A DNA stretch of 61,202 nucleotides from Photorhabdus bodei (lineage in GTDB: Bacteria; Pseudomonadota; Gammaproteobacteria; Enterobacterales; Enterobacteriaceae), in NCBI RefSeq assembly GCF_003287735.1, contig NZ_NSCM01000025.1, positions 1-61,202 of the forward strand. The letters run 5' to 3'. Every line of letters starts with the position of its first letter. Position 1 is the first letter of the stretch. Position numbers and translations under genes: made by a program. Shown here in pieces: positions 1 to 8,509 of this stretch. The notes beneath the pieces are model-generated. The model did no database searches, was not told where the DNA came from, and worked only from the letters and a program-made list of their open reading frames with translations.

Positions 1-1070
1 TTTTATCCGAAATGGAGATCATTATCCTCGCTATGAAAATATTTATTACATCAGAACAAAAAATCAAACTTGAACGTCTTCACGACACCACTCGTGATGG
101 TCAGGTACGAGACAGAATAAAAGCGATCCTTCTGGCTTCTGAAGGGTGGAGTTCTGTGATGATCGCCCAGGCATTGCGACTCCATCAGACCACCGTTGAC
201 CGCCATATCAGTGATTACCTTAATCAAGGTAAACTTAAATCTGACAATGGAGGGTCTGATAGTTTGCTTTCCCGAGAACAAACTGATTTTTTAATCAATC
301 ACTTATCTCAACATCTTTTCCATCACACCCATGAAATCGTGGCCTATGTTGCTCAGCTCTGGAATATTACCTTTAGCATTCCCGGCATGAATAAATGGCT
401 ACACCGTCAGGGTTTTTCTTATAAAAAACCTTGTGGCGTCCCTCATAAATTCGACGCAGAAAAACAGCGACAATTTATTGAATATTATGAGAATCTTAAA
501 GTCACAGCGAAAGACGAACCCATCCTTTTTCTTGACGCGGTTCACCCGACTCAAGGCACCAAACTCAGTTATGGCTGGATGCGAAAAGGCGAGAAAAAAA
601 CCGTCAAGACAACAGGAAGCCGGACTCGCCTGAATATATTGGGTGCGCTCAACCTGAATGCCATTGGTCGTACGGTGTTCCAGGAATATCAAACCATCAA
701 TGACTACAATATTTGCTGTTTTTTCAATGAAATAAGAAAGTCTTATCCTGACTATCATCAAAAAATTCATCTTATTGTGGATGGGGCGGGTTACAACAAA
801 GCTCATCTTGTTAAGGAGTGGGCTTATGTTAGCAATATTGAGTTACATTACCTTCCTCCCTATAGCCCAAATTTAAACCCAATAGAGCGATTATGGAAGG
901 TCATGAATGAACAGGTTCGAAATAACCGTTATTTCGCTGATAAACATGAATTTCGAGACAAAGTCTTCAAATTTTTCACCACAACGCTACCGGATATAGC
1001 GGACTCGCTGATGTCGAGAATTAACGACCATTTTCAGGTGCTAAAAACTGCATCTTGAAGTTTCTTGGGT
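1..1070 (+). mobile_element. IS630-family insertion sequence, left end outside window
   Basis: One complete transposase gene fills this stretch. The right boundary is placed at the TA near 1070, because directly after it the sequence becomes the interior of a PAS4-LuxR regulator gene in frame. IS630/Tc1 elements insert at TA dinucleotides, which fits. The left terminal inverted repeat is not visible, so the element must start at or before base 1. The right boundary is inferred from the homology switch, not from a matched pair of inverted repeats. Confidence 0.75.
33..1058 (+). CDS. IS630-family transposase
   Basis: This is a DDE transposase of 341 residues, a normal length for the family. 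An N-terminal helix-turn-helix region (about residues 10-65) contains IAQALRLHQTTVDRHI. The catalytic triad is visible as LFLDAVHPT, LIVDGAGYN and PNLNPIERLW, the last being the typical IS630 DxxE context. The start at 33 gives MKIFITSEQ; a longer reading from 12 is possible but adds residues not expected for the family. No frameshift or internal stop is seen, so the enzyme may be active. Its insertion truncated the regulator gene immediately to the right. Confidence 0.93.
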   Translation: MKIFITSEQKIKLERLHDTTRDGQVRDRIKAILLASEGWSSVMIAQALRLHQTTVDRHISDYLNQGKLKSDNGGSDSLLSREQTDFLINHLSQHLFHHTHEIVAYVAQLWNITFSIPGMNKWLHRQGFSYKKPCGVPHKFDAEKQRQFIEYYENLKVTAKDEPILFLDAVHPTQGTKLSYGWMRKGEKKTVKTTGSRTRLNILGALNLNAIGRTVFQEYQTINDYNICCFFNEIRKSYPDYHQKIHLIVDGAGYNKAHLVKEWAYVSNIELHYLPPYSPNLNPIERLWKVMNEQVRNNRYFADKHEFRDKVFKFFTTTLPDIADSLMSRINDHFQVLKTAS

Positions 1071-1557
1071 ATATGCAGAAGAATTCCATCGTCAGGACCA
1101 AAAAGCCATTCAAACTATGCAACGCGTCACTTCACTGGAGACACATCAGTTTGGGGGGCATAACATTAAACAAACTTATATTTGTGATAAATTTCCACTT
1201 TGTGATGAGAATAATGATTGCATTGGGATCTTCTTTCATATGTATAAACCTCAAAACTTTTCTACTGCTTACTATTATGAAAAAACCTTTCCGGCAACGC
1301 TGGAATTCATCCCTCCCAATGACACGTTAACGCAACTTGAATGGGAGGTTCTCTTTCTAACCTTGCGTTCATGGGATGAGGAGAAAATCAGTGAAGAATT
1401 GATGATAAGCGCCGAAGATGTGGTTAATCATATTCAATCAATTTACCAAAAATTCAATTTGCCCTTACATGCAGAATTAAAGGATTTCTGTAAAGAAAAT
1501 AAATTTGATCTCTATGTTCCTGAAAGGTTTGTCACTGTTGGTAACAAAGAATTATAA
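1070..1557 (+). pseudogene. PAS4-LuxR family regulator, 5' end removed by IS630
   Basis: The open frame running out of the IS encodes VYAEEFHRQDQKAIQ, then SLETHQFGG, and matches the middle of the intact neighbour (SLETHMYGN) through to a shared C-terminus (FDLYVPERF versus YDLYVPEKF). The remaining part is the second half of a PAS4 sensor domain plus a LuxR-type helix-turn-helix (TQLEWEVLFLTLRSWDEEKI). The N-terminal ~70 residues and the promoter are missing, cut off by the insertion. An internal ATG at 1117 could in principle give a 146-residue product, but it would lack half of the sensor domain. PAS4-LuxR orphan regulators are typically amplified in Photorhabdus. Confidence 0.8.
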
Positions 1558-1589
1558 ACTCATTATTAACTGAAAAGTAGGATTCAATT

Positions 1590-2276
1590 ATGAAAAAAAT
1601 TAATAATATAGATATCTCACTTCAGATCATTAATACAATGCAGCAAAGTAATGAACCCTGGGGGATCAAAGATAAAAATTCATGCTTTATTTATGGCAAT
1701 CTGGCACTTAAACGTCTTGAAAATCTTCCAGATTCATTTAATTATGAAGGACGGTATGATTATGAGCTTCCTTGGGATGGCGCTGAGTTTGCAAAAGAAT
1801 TCGTTCTTCATGATCAAAGTGTAATGAAGAGCGAAACAACAGTATGTTCGCTTGAAACACATATGTATGGAAACAATAAATTCTTATCATCTCATATTTG
1901 TGAAAAATACCCACTATATAATGATGAAAACGAATGTGTCGGAGTCATTTTCCACGGATGGGAAGCTCAGGATTTCTCATTAACCCGTCTATTTTATGGA
2001 AAACTCCCGGCATCTATTATATTTCAACCACCTACTCATTTATTTACCCAACGGGAATGGGATGTCATTTTTCTCTCTTTACATAAATATACCAGTAAAC
2101 AAATTGGCAGAATATTGAACATTTCTTATCGTACTGTTGAACACTATACGGCACAAATATACAGAAAGGTTGGTGTTAGATCTGCTCAGCAATTGGAGGA
2201 ATACTGTCGCTTTAACAACTATGATCTTTATGTACCAGAAAAATTTTTACGCTCTGAAAGCAGCATTTTGTTTTGA
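1590..2276 (+). CDS. PAS4-domain LuxR-type orphan regulator
   Basis: A 228-residue protein with an N-terminal PAS4-like sensor (about residues 10-140) and a C-terminal LuxR helix-turn-helix (about 155-215: TQREWDVIFLSLHKYTSKQI followed by NISYRTVEHYTAQIYRKVG). There is no acyl-homoserine-lactone synthase nearby, so it is a solo regulator. The family is known to be expanded in Photorhabdus and is thought to sense host or eukaryotic signals; the ligand cannot be read from the sequence. An AGGA Shine-Dalgarno lies about 10 bases before the ATG. The IS-truncated paralogue ends 32 bp upstream in the same direction, so the two were once tandem duplicates. Confidence 0.88.
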   Translation: MKKINNIDISLQIINTMQQSNEPWGIKDKNSCFIYGNLALKRLENLPDSFNYEGRYDYELPWDGAEFAKEFVLHDQSVMKSETTVCSLETHMYGNNKFLSSHICEKYPLYNDENECVGVIFHGWEAQDFSLTRLFYGKLPASIIFQPPTHLFTQREWDVIFLSLHKYTSKQIGRILNISYRTVEHYTAQIYRKVGVRSAQQLEEYCRFNNYDLYVPEKFLRSESSILF

Positions 2277-3000
2277 GTCTCAACGACAGGAAGTGGCCGA
2301 ACTGAGTTATCGGTATATACCGTATTTATCGGAAAAAGCGGGCATGACTTATTGCGCAACGACCTCATCTACTGCCTATTTTAAGGAAAAAACGGCAGTT
2401 TATTTAACGTTGAAAAGCTATCTATGATAATAATGAGATATAAAAATGTGACATATATCTCATAATAAAACAAAATTGTTTAGGTATTTTTTCGCTCAAA
2501 TATTAATCCATTAATAATAGTGTGTTTTTTGAATTATTTTTAACGACTTTAATAGCGTCTAATCATTCGTGTCGCCCAACAGGGCGAAAATCATTGCCTT
2601 GGTGATAAAGGCATTAACCGGCTGATATTGTTATCCGTAGGCATTTTTTTCAATAGGATTATCTATTGAGTCTAATTCATTTCCTGAGCAAATGAGCAAA
2701 GTGAAACCGATGATGATAGGAATAGGATCAAGGATTGTGAAAAGATTGACTCTTATTATTATTAATAACATTCTTACCGATCGTTAATAAAATGTTCATA
2801 ATTTGTTTGTAATATTACATCTTTACTCTATTTTGTGTAATAAAATTACATAAAATAGAAAATATAGCGATAATAACGGCTTAAAAGTGGTCTGATAAGT
2901 GGTAAATTTTCATTTTTTGCGATAAAATTTTAAACAATTTACAGATTGATTATTTTTAAGATTCTGCGGAAAAGTGGGATCATTTTAAAGGAGGGCTAAT
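2277..3000. other. AT-rich intergenic region before ybfA
   Basis: No supportable gene. A short open stretch to 2427 continues an alternative frame of the regulator but matches nothing I recognise. Two short hairpins are visible: CGCCC/GGGCG near 2573-2587 and GCCTT/AAGGC near 2597-2612. The last 250 bases are very AT-rich and probably carry the ybfA promoter. A Shine-Dalgarno AAAGGAGGG precedes the ybfA start. Confidence 0.5.
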
Positions 3001-3210
3001 ATGTCTTCATATCGTGAATATTCTTGGCATCAGGTTCTTTTACGACGAATTGGCGTTGTCACTTTCGGTATCTTGGCGTTTCCGGTTATGTTGTTTCGTC
3101 GTGATCGCGTCCGTTTTTACAGTTATTTGTATCGTGTATGGGTAAAAACCAGCGATAAGCCCGTATGGTTAAAACAGTCAGAGCAGGTTATGGCAGTCAG
3201 AAGTAGCTGA
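3001..3210 (+). CDS. ybfA: YbfA family small protein (DUF2517)
   Basis: This 69-residue protein matches E. coli YbfA along its length, including LRR...VLALPFMLF-like and the strongly conserved RVWVKTSDKPVW segment. The N-terminal half is a hydrophobic helix (about residues 15-33) flanked by basic residues, so it probably sits in the inner membrane. A strong Shine-Dalgarno, AAAGGAGGGC, is seven bases before the ATG. Its molecular function is not established. It lies 63 bp before ybgI in the same direction. Confidence 0.88.
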   Translation: MSSYREYSWHQVLLRRIGVVTFGILAFPVMLFRRDRVRFYSYLYRVWVKTSDKPVWLKQSEQVMAVRSS

Positions 3211-3273
3211 CAACTGACAATTGGTGGCAGGTAACGGTATATTATTGCAATACAATCAATACACAGGACGAAT

Positions 3274-4020
3274 ATGATGCGTAATATTGAGCTGGAAAAT
3301 GTGATTAACCGAGAACTGAAAATTGATGAGTTTCAGGATTATGCCCCCAATGGTTTACAAGTTGAAGGGCGTGCTCATATTCAGCGGGTTGTTACGGGTG
3401 TTACTGCTTGTCAGGCTTTATTGGATGAAGCGGTTCGTCATCAGGCTGATGCCATTATCGTTCATCATGGCTATTTTTGGAAAAATGAGCCAGCAGTGAT
3501 CCGTGGTATGAAACGTAATCGCCTGAAAACTCTGCTCTGTAATGATATCAATTTATATGGTTATCATCTGCCCCTTGATGCTCATCCATCACTGGGAAAT
3601 AACGCGCAATTGGCCCGCCTGATTAATGCGAAAGTTGTCGGGTTGATTGAGCCATTCGTGCCGCATGGGGAATTTGAACAGCCGATAACGCCGGTGGAGT
3701 TGGCTGCACGTATCGAACAGGCGCTGGGTCGCCAAGCGTTTTATTTGGGCGATAACGCACCGGCAGAGATTCGTAAGCTTGCTTGGTGTACCGGCGGTGG
3801 TCAGAGTTTTATTCAGGCAGCGGCCGAATTCGGTGTTGATGCTTTTATTACCGGTGAAGTGTCAGAGCAGACGGTTCATATCGCCCGCGAAATGGGATTG
3901 CATTTTTATGCTGCGGGTCATCATGCCACCGAGCGTTATGGTGTTAAGGCGTTGGGAGAGTGGCTGGCTGGTCATTATGGTCTGGATGTCACTTTTATCG
4001 ATATTCCAAACCCGGTTTAA
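3274..4020 (+). CDS. ybgI: Nif3-like metal-binding protein YbgI (GTP cyclohydrolase 1 type 2 homologue)
   Basis: A 248-residue member of the NIF3/YbgI family, close to E. coli YbgI in length and sequence. The metal-binding histidines are visible in VHHGYFW, LPLDAHPSLGN and GHHATERYG, and the family signature AWCTGGGQSFI is present. E. coli YbgI forms a toroidal hexamer with a di-metal centre; its physiological substrate is uncertain. There are two consecutive ATG codons at the start; the E. coli protein aligns equally well with either. A hairpin just after the stop may end transcription. Confidence 0.93.
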   Translation: MMRNIELENVINRELKIDEFQDYAPNGLQVEGRAHIQRVVTGVTACQALLDEAVRHQADAIIVHHGYFWKNEPAVIRGMKRNRLKTLLCNDINLYGYHLPLDAHPSLGNNAQLARLINAKVVGLIEPFVPHGEFEQPITPVELAARIEQALGRQAFYLGDNAPAEIRKLAWCTGGGQSFIQAAAEFGVDAFITGEVSEQTVHIAREMGLHFYAAGHHATERYGVKALGEWLAGHYGLDVTFIDIPNPV

Positions 4021-4049
4021 TCACGTTTTCTTAAGACGGAACTCAACAA

Positions 4050-4069
4050 CCACCGACTAAGGTCGGTGG
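4050..4069. terminator. Perfect hairpin after ybgI
   Basis: CCACCGAC and GTCGGTGG form a perfect 8-bp stem around a TAAG loop, 30 bases after the ybgI stop. No T-run follows on the plus strand, so it may be a weak terminator. It could also be a leftover IS200/IS605-type end hairpin, because such elements carry similar CCACCGAC stems; that reading is only a suspicion. Confidence 0.4.
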
Positions 4070-4096
4070 AAGAATACCAACAAAGATGAACTTGAT

Positions 4097-4210
4097 ATGA
4101 CAAAGGGCACTGAGGATATTCATTTTTTGCCTGTTATTGTTGGTAGTAAGCGTGCTGGATTATTTCAAACAATATTAGGGGCTGCGATGTTGCTGGGGTT
4201 GCGCATTTAG
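4097..4210 (+). pseudogene. Remnant of lambda-type phage tail assembly protein I
   Basis: A short frame encodes IHFLPVIVGSKRAGLFQTIL followed by GAAMLLG. This matches the conserved middle of lambda gpI-family tail assembly proteins, which carry a LHIVPVVAGSKSGG...GAAL pattern. Both the beginning (ubiquitin-like part) and the glycine-rich end are absent and a stop follows at 4208. It is probably a relic of a prophage that once occupied the ybgI-gltA interval; a functional product is unlikely. Confidence 0.55.
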
Positions 4211-4269
4211 AGGTACATTATATGTGTAAATTGCCAATCTGGTATTTCGAAAAAGTCTTGGAGGTTTCT

Positions 4270-4833
4270 ATGTTTTGCGAAGAAAAAGTAGCTCAAATGG
4301 CTGCCTACCTGCTGCATAAGTGCGGCGGACGCATGGCATATCTGAAACTTATGAAGTTGCTTTATCTGGCGGATAGAGTATCTATGAATGACTACGGATA
4401 CTCTATCACTGGTGATCGAATGGTATCTATGCCTAAAGGGCCAGTTTTATCGCAAACCTTAAATTTAATTACTGGAGATTACGCCAGTGATGAATTTGGA
4501 TGGGGGGCGTGGATTAAAAGTGAAAAGAATTATGAAATTTCACTCAAACGGAAAAAAGATGTAACAAGGGATGATTTTGAATCTCTTTCTGATGCTGAAT
4601 TAGGGGTTCTGGATGCCATTTGGGAACAGTTCGGTCATATGAGCCGCTTTGATATTGTGGAGTATACCCATAAACATTGTACTGAGTGGCAAGATCCAGG
4701 CGGCAGTTCTTATCCTATTTCACTAAGTTCTGTTTTTATCGCTGTCGGCAAATCACCAGAAGTTGCTGAGAAATTGGCGCGAGAGTTAATAGAAAGGCAA
4801 CAACTGGACTGTTTTCTTCAAGGATTGCGGTAA
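4270..4833 (+). CDS. Panacea-domain (DUF4065, SocA-like) protein, probable antitoxin
   Basis: A 187-residue protein with the Panacea/DUF4065 pattern: LLHKCGGRMAYLKLMKLLYL at the N-terminus, then GYSITGDRMVSMPKGPVLSQ, and a helical C-terminal part. Panacea proteins often act as antitoxins in toxin-antitoxin pairs or as proteolytic adaptors (SocA). The start at 4270 was chosen because GGAGG sits seven bases before it and the family begins with FCEEKVAQMAA-like residues; an upstream ATG at 4222 adds 16 unconserved residues. The stop codon overlaps the start of the next frame by one base (TAATG), the tight coupling typical of TA operons. The downstream partner is broken by an ERIC insertion. Confidence 0.8.
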   Translation: MFCEEKVAQMAAYLLHKCGGRMAYLKLMKLLYLADRVSMNDYGYSITGDRMVSMPKGPVLSQTLNLITGDYASDEFGWGAWIKSEKNYEISLKRKKDVTRDDFESLSDAELGVLDAIWEQFGHMSRFDIVEYTHKHCTEWQDPGGSSYPISLSSVFIAVGKSPEVAEKLARELIERQQLDCFLQGLR

Positions 4834-5368
4834 TGCCGGGTGGGATTTTAAAGAAAGGAAGTTTACTTATCCCATCCGGGTATACAGATCACTTATACCC
4901 GTCATCTTTCAAGTTTCCTCTTTGTTGGCTGCACTCGCTCACCCAGGTCACATAGTTATCTATGCTCCCAAGGATTCACTCCCTTGCCGTCGCGATGCAT
5001 CTTGAAATCCATAGGGTATATATATTATCTGCTGTGATCCAGTTTTTTACCCTAAAAAAACTAAGACATGTTTTCTGGCTGTAAATATTAGCTCTTTAAA
5101 ACCGGACATACCGTATGATCGAACATGTATATTGAATTGTGGCGATCATCCTTTTATTAGACATCCGAGTTTTGTTTTCTATGGTCGTGCTGATATTTTT
5201 GGTTCAGTAACAGTTGAGCAACATATGGCTGCGGGCGATATTAAAATCCATGAACCATGTGGTGATTCTGTTTTTAATCGGATCCTTTCCGGGTTTGATA
5301 TATCTCCGCATGTAACTTTAGAAATTCGAAATTTCTATAAAAAATATTGTAACCCGAATTCTGGATAA
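4833..5368 (+). pseudogene. Panacea-linked partner gene (probable toxin), split by an ERIC element
   Basis: The frame starts with ATG overlapping the Panacea stop and reads MPGGILKKGSLLIPSGYTDH, then runs into the ERIC element and stops inside it. Removing 4896-5020 (125 bp) joins TTA directly to TATATTATC and restores one uninterrupted frame of 136 residues (DHLYIICCDP...). That frame continues through FLAVNISSLKPDIPYDRTC and CGDHPFIRHPSFVFYGRAD to the stop at 5366-5368. I recall the GDHPFI.HPS.VFY pattern from small proteins encoded next to Panacea genes, but I cannot name the fold. The N-terminal 23 residues could still be made. The distal part has no good start codon. Confidence 0.72.
4896..5020 (-). 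repeat. ERIC element 1 (inside the Panacea partner gene)
   Basis: An enterobacterial repetitive intergenic consensus element: TACCCGTCATCTTTCAAG at one end, the core GGTCACATAGTTATCTATGC and GATTCACTCCCTTGCCGTCG, and CCATAGGGTATA at the other end. It runs opposite to the copies at 24.2, 39.8, 49.5 and 50.2 kb. It is flanked by TA, consistent with TA target duplication. Unusually for ERIC it lies within a former coding sequence. Confidence 0.92.
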
Positions 5369-5442
5369 AAAGTTGAAGAAGAGCCTGTTCCTAGAGCAAA
5401 GTTTTGGTGAACGCCAAAAACCGTTCCGGGGAGGAACAGGCA

Positions 5443-5520
5443 ATGAACAAGTTAGTTTAAATTTTCTGCGGTATCGATGATTTCTGCCAAAAATTTATGC
5501 CTCATTTGGCATCAACAGTT
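5443..5520 (+). pseudogene. N-terminal scrap of an IS982-type transposase
   Basis: From the ATG at 5443 the frame reads MNKLV, then a stop codon (TAA where CAA would give Q), then IFCGIDDFCQKFMP. That is the start pattern of IS982-family transposases (FCDVDDFC-like). Nothing of the catalytic part remains. A GCCTGTTCC/GGAACAGGC inverted repeat flanks the preceding 60 bases. Confidence 0.55.
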
Positions 5521-5567
5521 AATTAAAAACGGATGACTCAAATATCACCGGCAGGGCTTCCCTCTTC

Positions 5568-5602
5568 CAATTAAATAAAGCCCTAACTATTAAGTTAGAG
5601 CT
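5568..5602 (-). terminator. Rho-independent terminator of gltA
   Basis: On the minus strand AGCTCTAACT and AGTTAGGGCT form a 10-bp stem with one mismatch around a four-base loop, followed by TTATTTAATT. It begins 24 bases after the gltA stop codon. Confidence 0.8.
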
Positions 5603-5625
5603 CTTATCGTAATTGGATTTTATTA

Positions 5626-6909
5626 TTATTTTTCAAGCTGGCTGTCAAAATCACGTTTTGTGTAGCCGGTATAGAGTTGACGTGGGCGAGCGATTTTCAC
5701 GCCAGCATCATGCATTTCATTCCAGTGAGCGATCCAGCCGATAGTACGGGCAATGGCGAAAATAACAGTGAACATAGTGGATGGAATACCCATTGCTTTC
5801 AGGATAATGCCTGAGTAGAAATCCACGTTCGGATACAGTTTCTTCTCAATAAAATAGGGGTCGTGTAGAGCAATACGTTCAAGCTCCATGGCAACTTCCA
5901 GCAGGCTATCATTCAGGCCAAGTTCATCTAGTACTTCATGGCAGGTTTCACGCATGACGGTTGCACGAGGATCATAGTTTTTGTAAACACGATGACCAAA
6001 TCCCATCAGACGGAAAGCATCATTCTTATCTTTGGCACGTTTAATAAATTCCGGAATATGTTCGACCGACTGAATTTCTTCCAGCATACGCAGACAAGCT
6101 TCGTTTGCACCGCCATGAGCAGGCCCCCAAAGAGAAGCGATACCTGCGGCAATACAGGCAAATGGGTTGGCGCCGGAAGAACCCGCGGTTCGTACTGTTG
6201 AGGTAGACGCGTTTTGTTCATGGTCCGCATGTAGAATAAAGATGCGATCCATAGCACGTTCCAGTACTGGGTTCACTTTATATTCTTCACATGGCGTAGC
6301 GAACATCATGTTTAGAAAGTTGCCTGCATAGGAGAGATCATTGCGTGGATAAACGAATGGCTGACCAATAGAGTATTTGTAGCACATGGCGGCCACTGTC
6401 GGCATTTTTGACAGCAGGCGGTATGCGGTAATGTCACGGTGACGTGGATTGTTCACGTCCAGAGCATCATGATAGAAAGCAGCTAGAGCGCCAGTAACAC
6501 CACACAGTACGGCCATAGGATGCGAATCACGGCGGAAACCATTGAACAGGCGATGGATCTGTTCGTGAATCATGGTGTGGCGGGTAATGGTTTTTTTGAA
6601 TTTATCAAACTGTTCTTGTGTTGGTGTTTCACCATACAGCAGGATATAGCAGACTTCCAGATAAGTGGATTTTGTCGCTAGCTGGTCGATAGGGAAACCA
6701 CGGTGCAGCAATACACCTTCGTTACCATCAATGTAAGTGATCTTGGATTCGCAAGATGCTGTGGAAGTAAAACCAGGGTCGTAGGTATAGAAACCTTGGG
6801 AGCCGAGAGTACGAACGTCGATGACTTTAGACCCAAGGGTCGGTGTTAGCACGTCCAATTCAATAGCAACTGAACCATCTGGGGTTAGAGTTGCTTTGTT
6901 ATCTGCCAT
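5626..6909 (-). CDS. gltA: Citrate synthase (type II, hexameric)
   Basis: Condenses oxaloacetate with acetyl-CoA to give citrate, the entry step of the TCA cycle. The 427-residue length equals that of E. coli GltA and the alignment is nearly gap-free. Active-site segments are present: [38 protein letters not shown] and the catalytic Asp in NVDFYSG. The start at 6909 (MADNKATL) is preferred over the upstream in-frame ATG because it matches the E. coli start and follows AAGGAGAC at the right spacing. It is divergent from sdhC across an 870-bp control region, the arrangement seen in E. coli, where ArcA and CRP regulate both sides. Confidence 0.97.
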   Translation of the reverse strand: MADNKATLTPDGSVAIELDVLTPTLGSKVIDVRTLGSQGFYTYDPGFTSTASCESKITYIDGNEGVLLHRGFPIDQLATKSTYLEVCYILLYGETPTQEQFDKFKKTITRHTMIHEQIHRLFNGFRRDSHPMAVLCGVTGALAAFYHDALDVNNPRHRDITAYRLLSKMPTVAAMCYKYSIGQPFVYPRNDLSYAGNFLNMMFATPCEEYKVNPVLERAMDRIFILHADHEQNASTSTVRTAGSSGANPFACIAAGIASLWGPAHGGANEACLRMLEEIQSVEHIPEFIKRAKDKNDAFRLMGFGHRVYKNYDPRATVMRETCHEVLDELGLNDSLLEVAMELERIALHDPYFIEKKLYPNVDFYSGIILKAMGIPSTMFTVIFAIARTIGWIAHWNEMHDAGVKIARPRQLYTGYTKRDFDSQLEK

Positions 6910-7778
6910 TACAGTCTCCTTAGCGCTTTCATTTTTATAACTTTTAACAACCACGGCGGAAAGACACCGTATAGAATTTATCTTAATCAGGCTATTTTAT
7001 CGATCATTCTTTGTCATCAAGAACGGGCTTGGACGGTGCTCTGACAAAAGCGGTCACTTTTGAATGCACTTTGGTGTGGCCCGCGCCGGTGAGCGATTTG
7101 TGAGTGAATCGTCTCTTACAGACTGTGCGCATACTCCGGTTGCTGTGCAATCTGTGTTCCCAATTTATTGACAAAAACGACCTACACCCATGATGCCTGG
7201 TGGAATTGGTTCTTATACTGTGTCCCCTGACACTGTACTACCGGGGAAAAGCTGAAATCAGGCCAATATCACATTTAAGGCTGAAATCTCACCCCGGACG
7301 ACAATGGTTTTTAGGTTGTTAGCGAATTTTTGAGAGTTATGTTTTATGCATTGACTACAAAAATGATTATGATTCGTGTGGACTACACAGTTACATAACT
7401 TTAGCTTTTCTTGAGGTCTTTCCTCTTATCAAAAATCAATCTCAAAAGTGTTTTCAACCATATATGTAAGATAAATGTTTAAAGTTTGTCAAACAAGATA
7501 ATTAATTTTGTGCAATATGTTTGAATCGTGATCTTAATCACTGTTCAGTGGAAATGTAGCTAATCATATTGTGTTGTAATTGTAATAATAATGTGAAGCA
7601 CATATACTTCCGCCAGGTCTCCGGATTACCCTGCTGTAGGAGCACCCAGCGTAACTAAATCACAACATTTTTTAACATGAAGGATCTATCGTTTGATTAA
7701 ATGTTGTGTCTTTGTATCCTCTTATCGCTGTCTGATTTCCGCCCAGGTCCGGAGGAAGGAAAATAATAAAAGAGCTGT
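6910..7778. other. gltA-sdhC divergent control region
   Basis: About 870 bp without a gene. It should hold the gltA and sdhC promoters. The sequence at 7310-7600 is AT-rich, and a CRP-like palindrome is annotated separately. The stretch around 7601-7650, CCGCCAGGTCTCCGG and later GGAGCACCCAGCG, resembles the sdh leader that small RNAs target in E. coli, but I cannot confirm specific pairing. Confidence 0.6.
7527..7542. promoter_or_regulatory. CRP-like binding site upstream of sdhC
   Basis: CGTGA-TCTTAA-TCACT is a near-consensus match to the CRP palindrome TGTGA-N6-TCACA, about 235 bp before the sdhC start. CRP activation of sdh is known in E. coli. Its distance from any transcription start here is unknown. 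Confidence 0.5.
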
Positions 7779-8168
7779 GTGGGCAAAATTGTGAAAAAAC
7801 AAAGACCTGTCAACCTTGATTTGCAGACGATACACTTTCCAGTCTCTGCAATAACCTCGATCTTGCACCGTGTCTCCGGCGTCATTACTTTCGTGGCAGT
7901 AGGAATTCTCCTCTGGTTGTTAGGAATGTCTCTCTCCTCGCAAGAAGGGTTTCAGCAAGCCGCCGATATTATGACGGGATTTTTCGCTAAGTTTATTGTG
8001 TGGGGCATTCTGACCGCACTGGCTTACCATATCTGTGGTGGTGTCCGTCATATGCTGATGGATTTCGGCTACTTGGAAGAAAACTTAGCGGTCGGTAGTC
8101 TCTCTGCCAAAGTGGCAATCGGGATTGCTGTTATTCTGTCGATTCTGGCTGGAGTACTGGTATGGTAA
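7779..8168 (+). CDS. sdhC: Succinate dehydrogenase cytochrome b556 subunit
   Basis: Membrane anchor of succinate:quinone oxidoreductase (complex II), 129 residues with three transmembrane helices. The N-terminal [14 protein letters not shown] and the segment [14 protein letters not shown] ([12 protein letters not shown]) match E. coli SdhC. The haem b axial histidine is in [19 protein letters not shown] (about residue 84). The start is a GTG at 7779, chosen because [10 protein letters not shown] aligns with E. coli MIRNVKKQRP. First gene of an sdhCDAB operon, overlapping sdhD by seven bases. Confidence 0.95.
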   Translation: MGKIVKKQRPVNLDLQTIHFPVSAITSILHRVSGVITFVAVGILLWLLGMSLSSQEGFQQAADIMTGFFAKFIVWGILTALAYHICGGVRHMLMDFGYLEENLAVGSLSAKVAIGIAVILSILAGVLVW

Positions 8169-8509
8169 GTAACGCATCTGCATTGGGTCGCACGGGTATC
8201 CATGATTGGCTATTATTGCGCGCGTCCGCAATGATTATTGTTTTATATGTTCTTTATATGCTGGGCTTTGTCGTCACAACGCCGGATATCACTTATGAAG
8301 TTTGGCGGGGTTTCTTCGCCTCATCCATCACTAAAGTCTTCACTGTGCTGGCACTGTTTTCCATTCTGGCTCACGCCTGGATTGGTATGTGGCAAGTACT
8401 AACTGACTATGTAAAGCCGTTGGCACTGCGTTTAATGCTGCAATTGGCGATTATCGTTGCACTGATGGCTTACTTGATTTATGGAACAATTGTGGTGTGG
8501 GGGGTATAG
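8162..8509 (+). CDS. sdhD: Succinate dehydrogenase hydrophobic anchor subunit
   Basis: Second membrane anchor of complex II, 115 residues with three helices. [12 protein letters not shown] at the N-terminus and [20 protein letters not shown] are nearly identical to E. coli; the Asp-Tyr pair in LTDY belongs to the ubiquinone site. It overlaps the end of sdhC, and sdhA starts directly after its stop codon, showing translational coupling. Confidence 0.96.
   Translation: MVSNASALGRTGIHDWLLLRASAMIIVLYVLYMLGFVVTTPDITYEVWRGFFASSITKVFTVLALFSILAHAWIGMWQVLTDYVKPLALRLMLQLAIIVALMAYLIYGTIVVWGV

Noticed and set aside
1055..1330. A 91-codon frame after the transposase
   Set aside because: It is out of frame with the regulator fragment, which has clear homology in the other frame.
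2137..2427. A 96-codon frame overlapping the end of the PAS4-LuxR gene
   Set aside because: The first half is a shifted frame of the regulator. The last 50 codons are open but match no family I know and have no start of their own.
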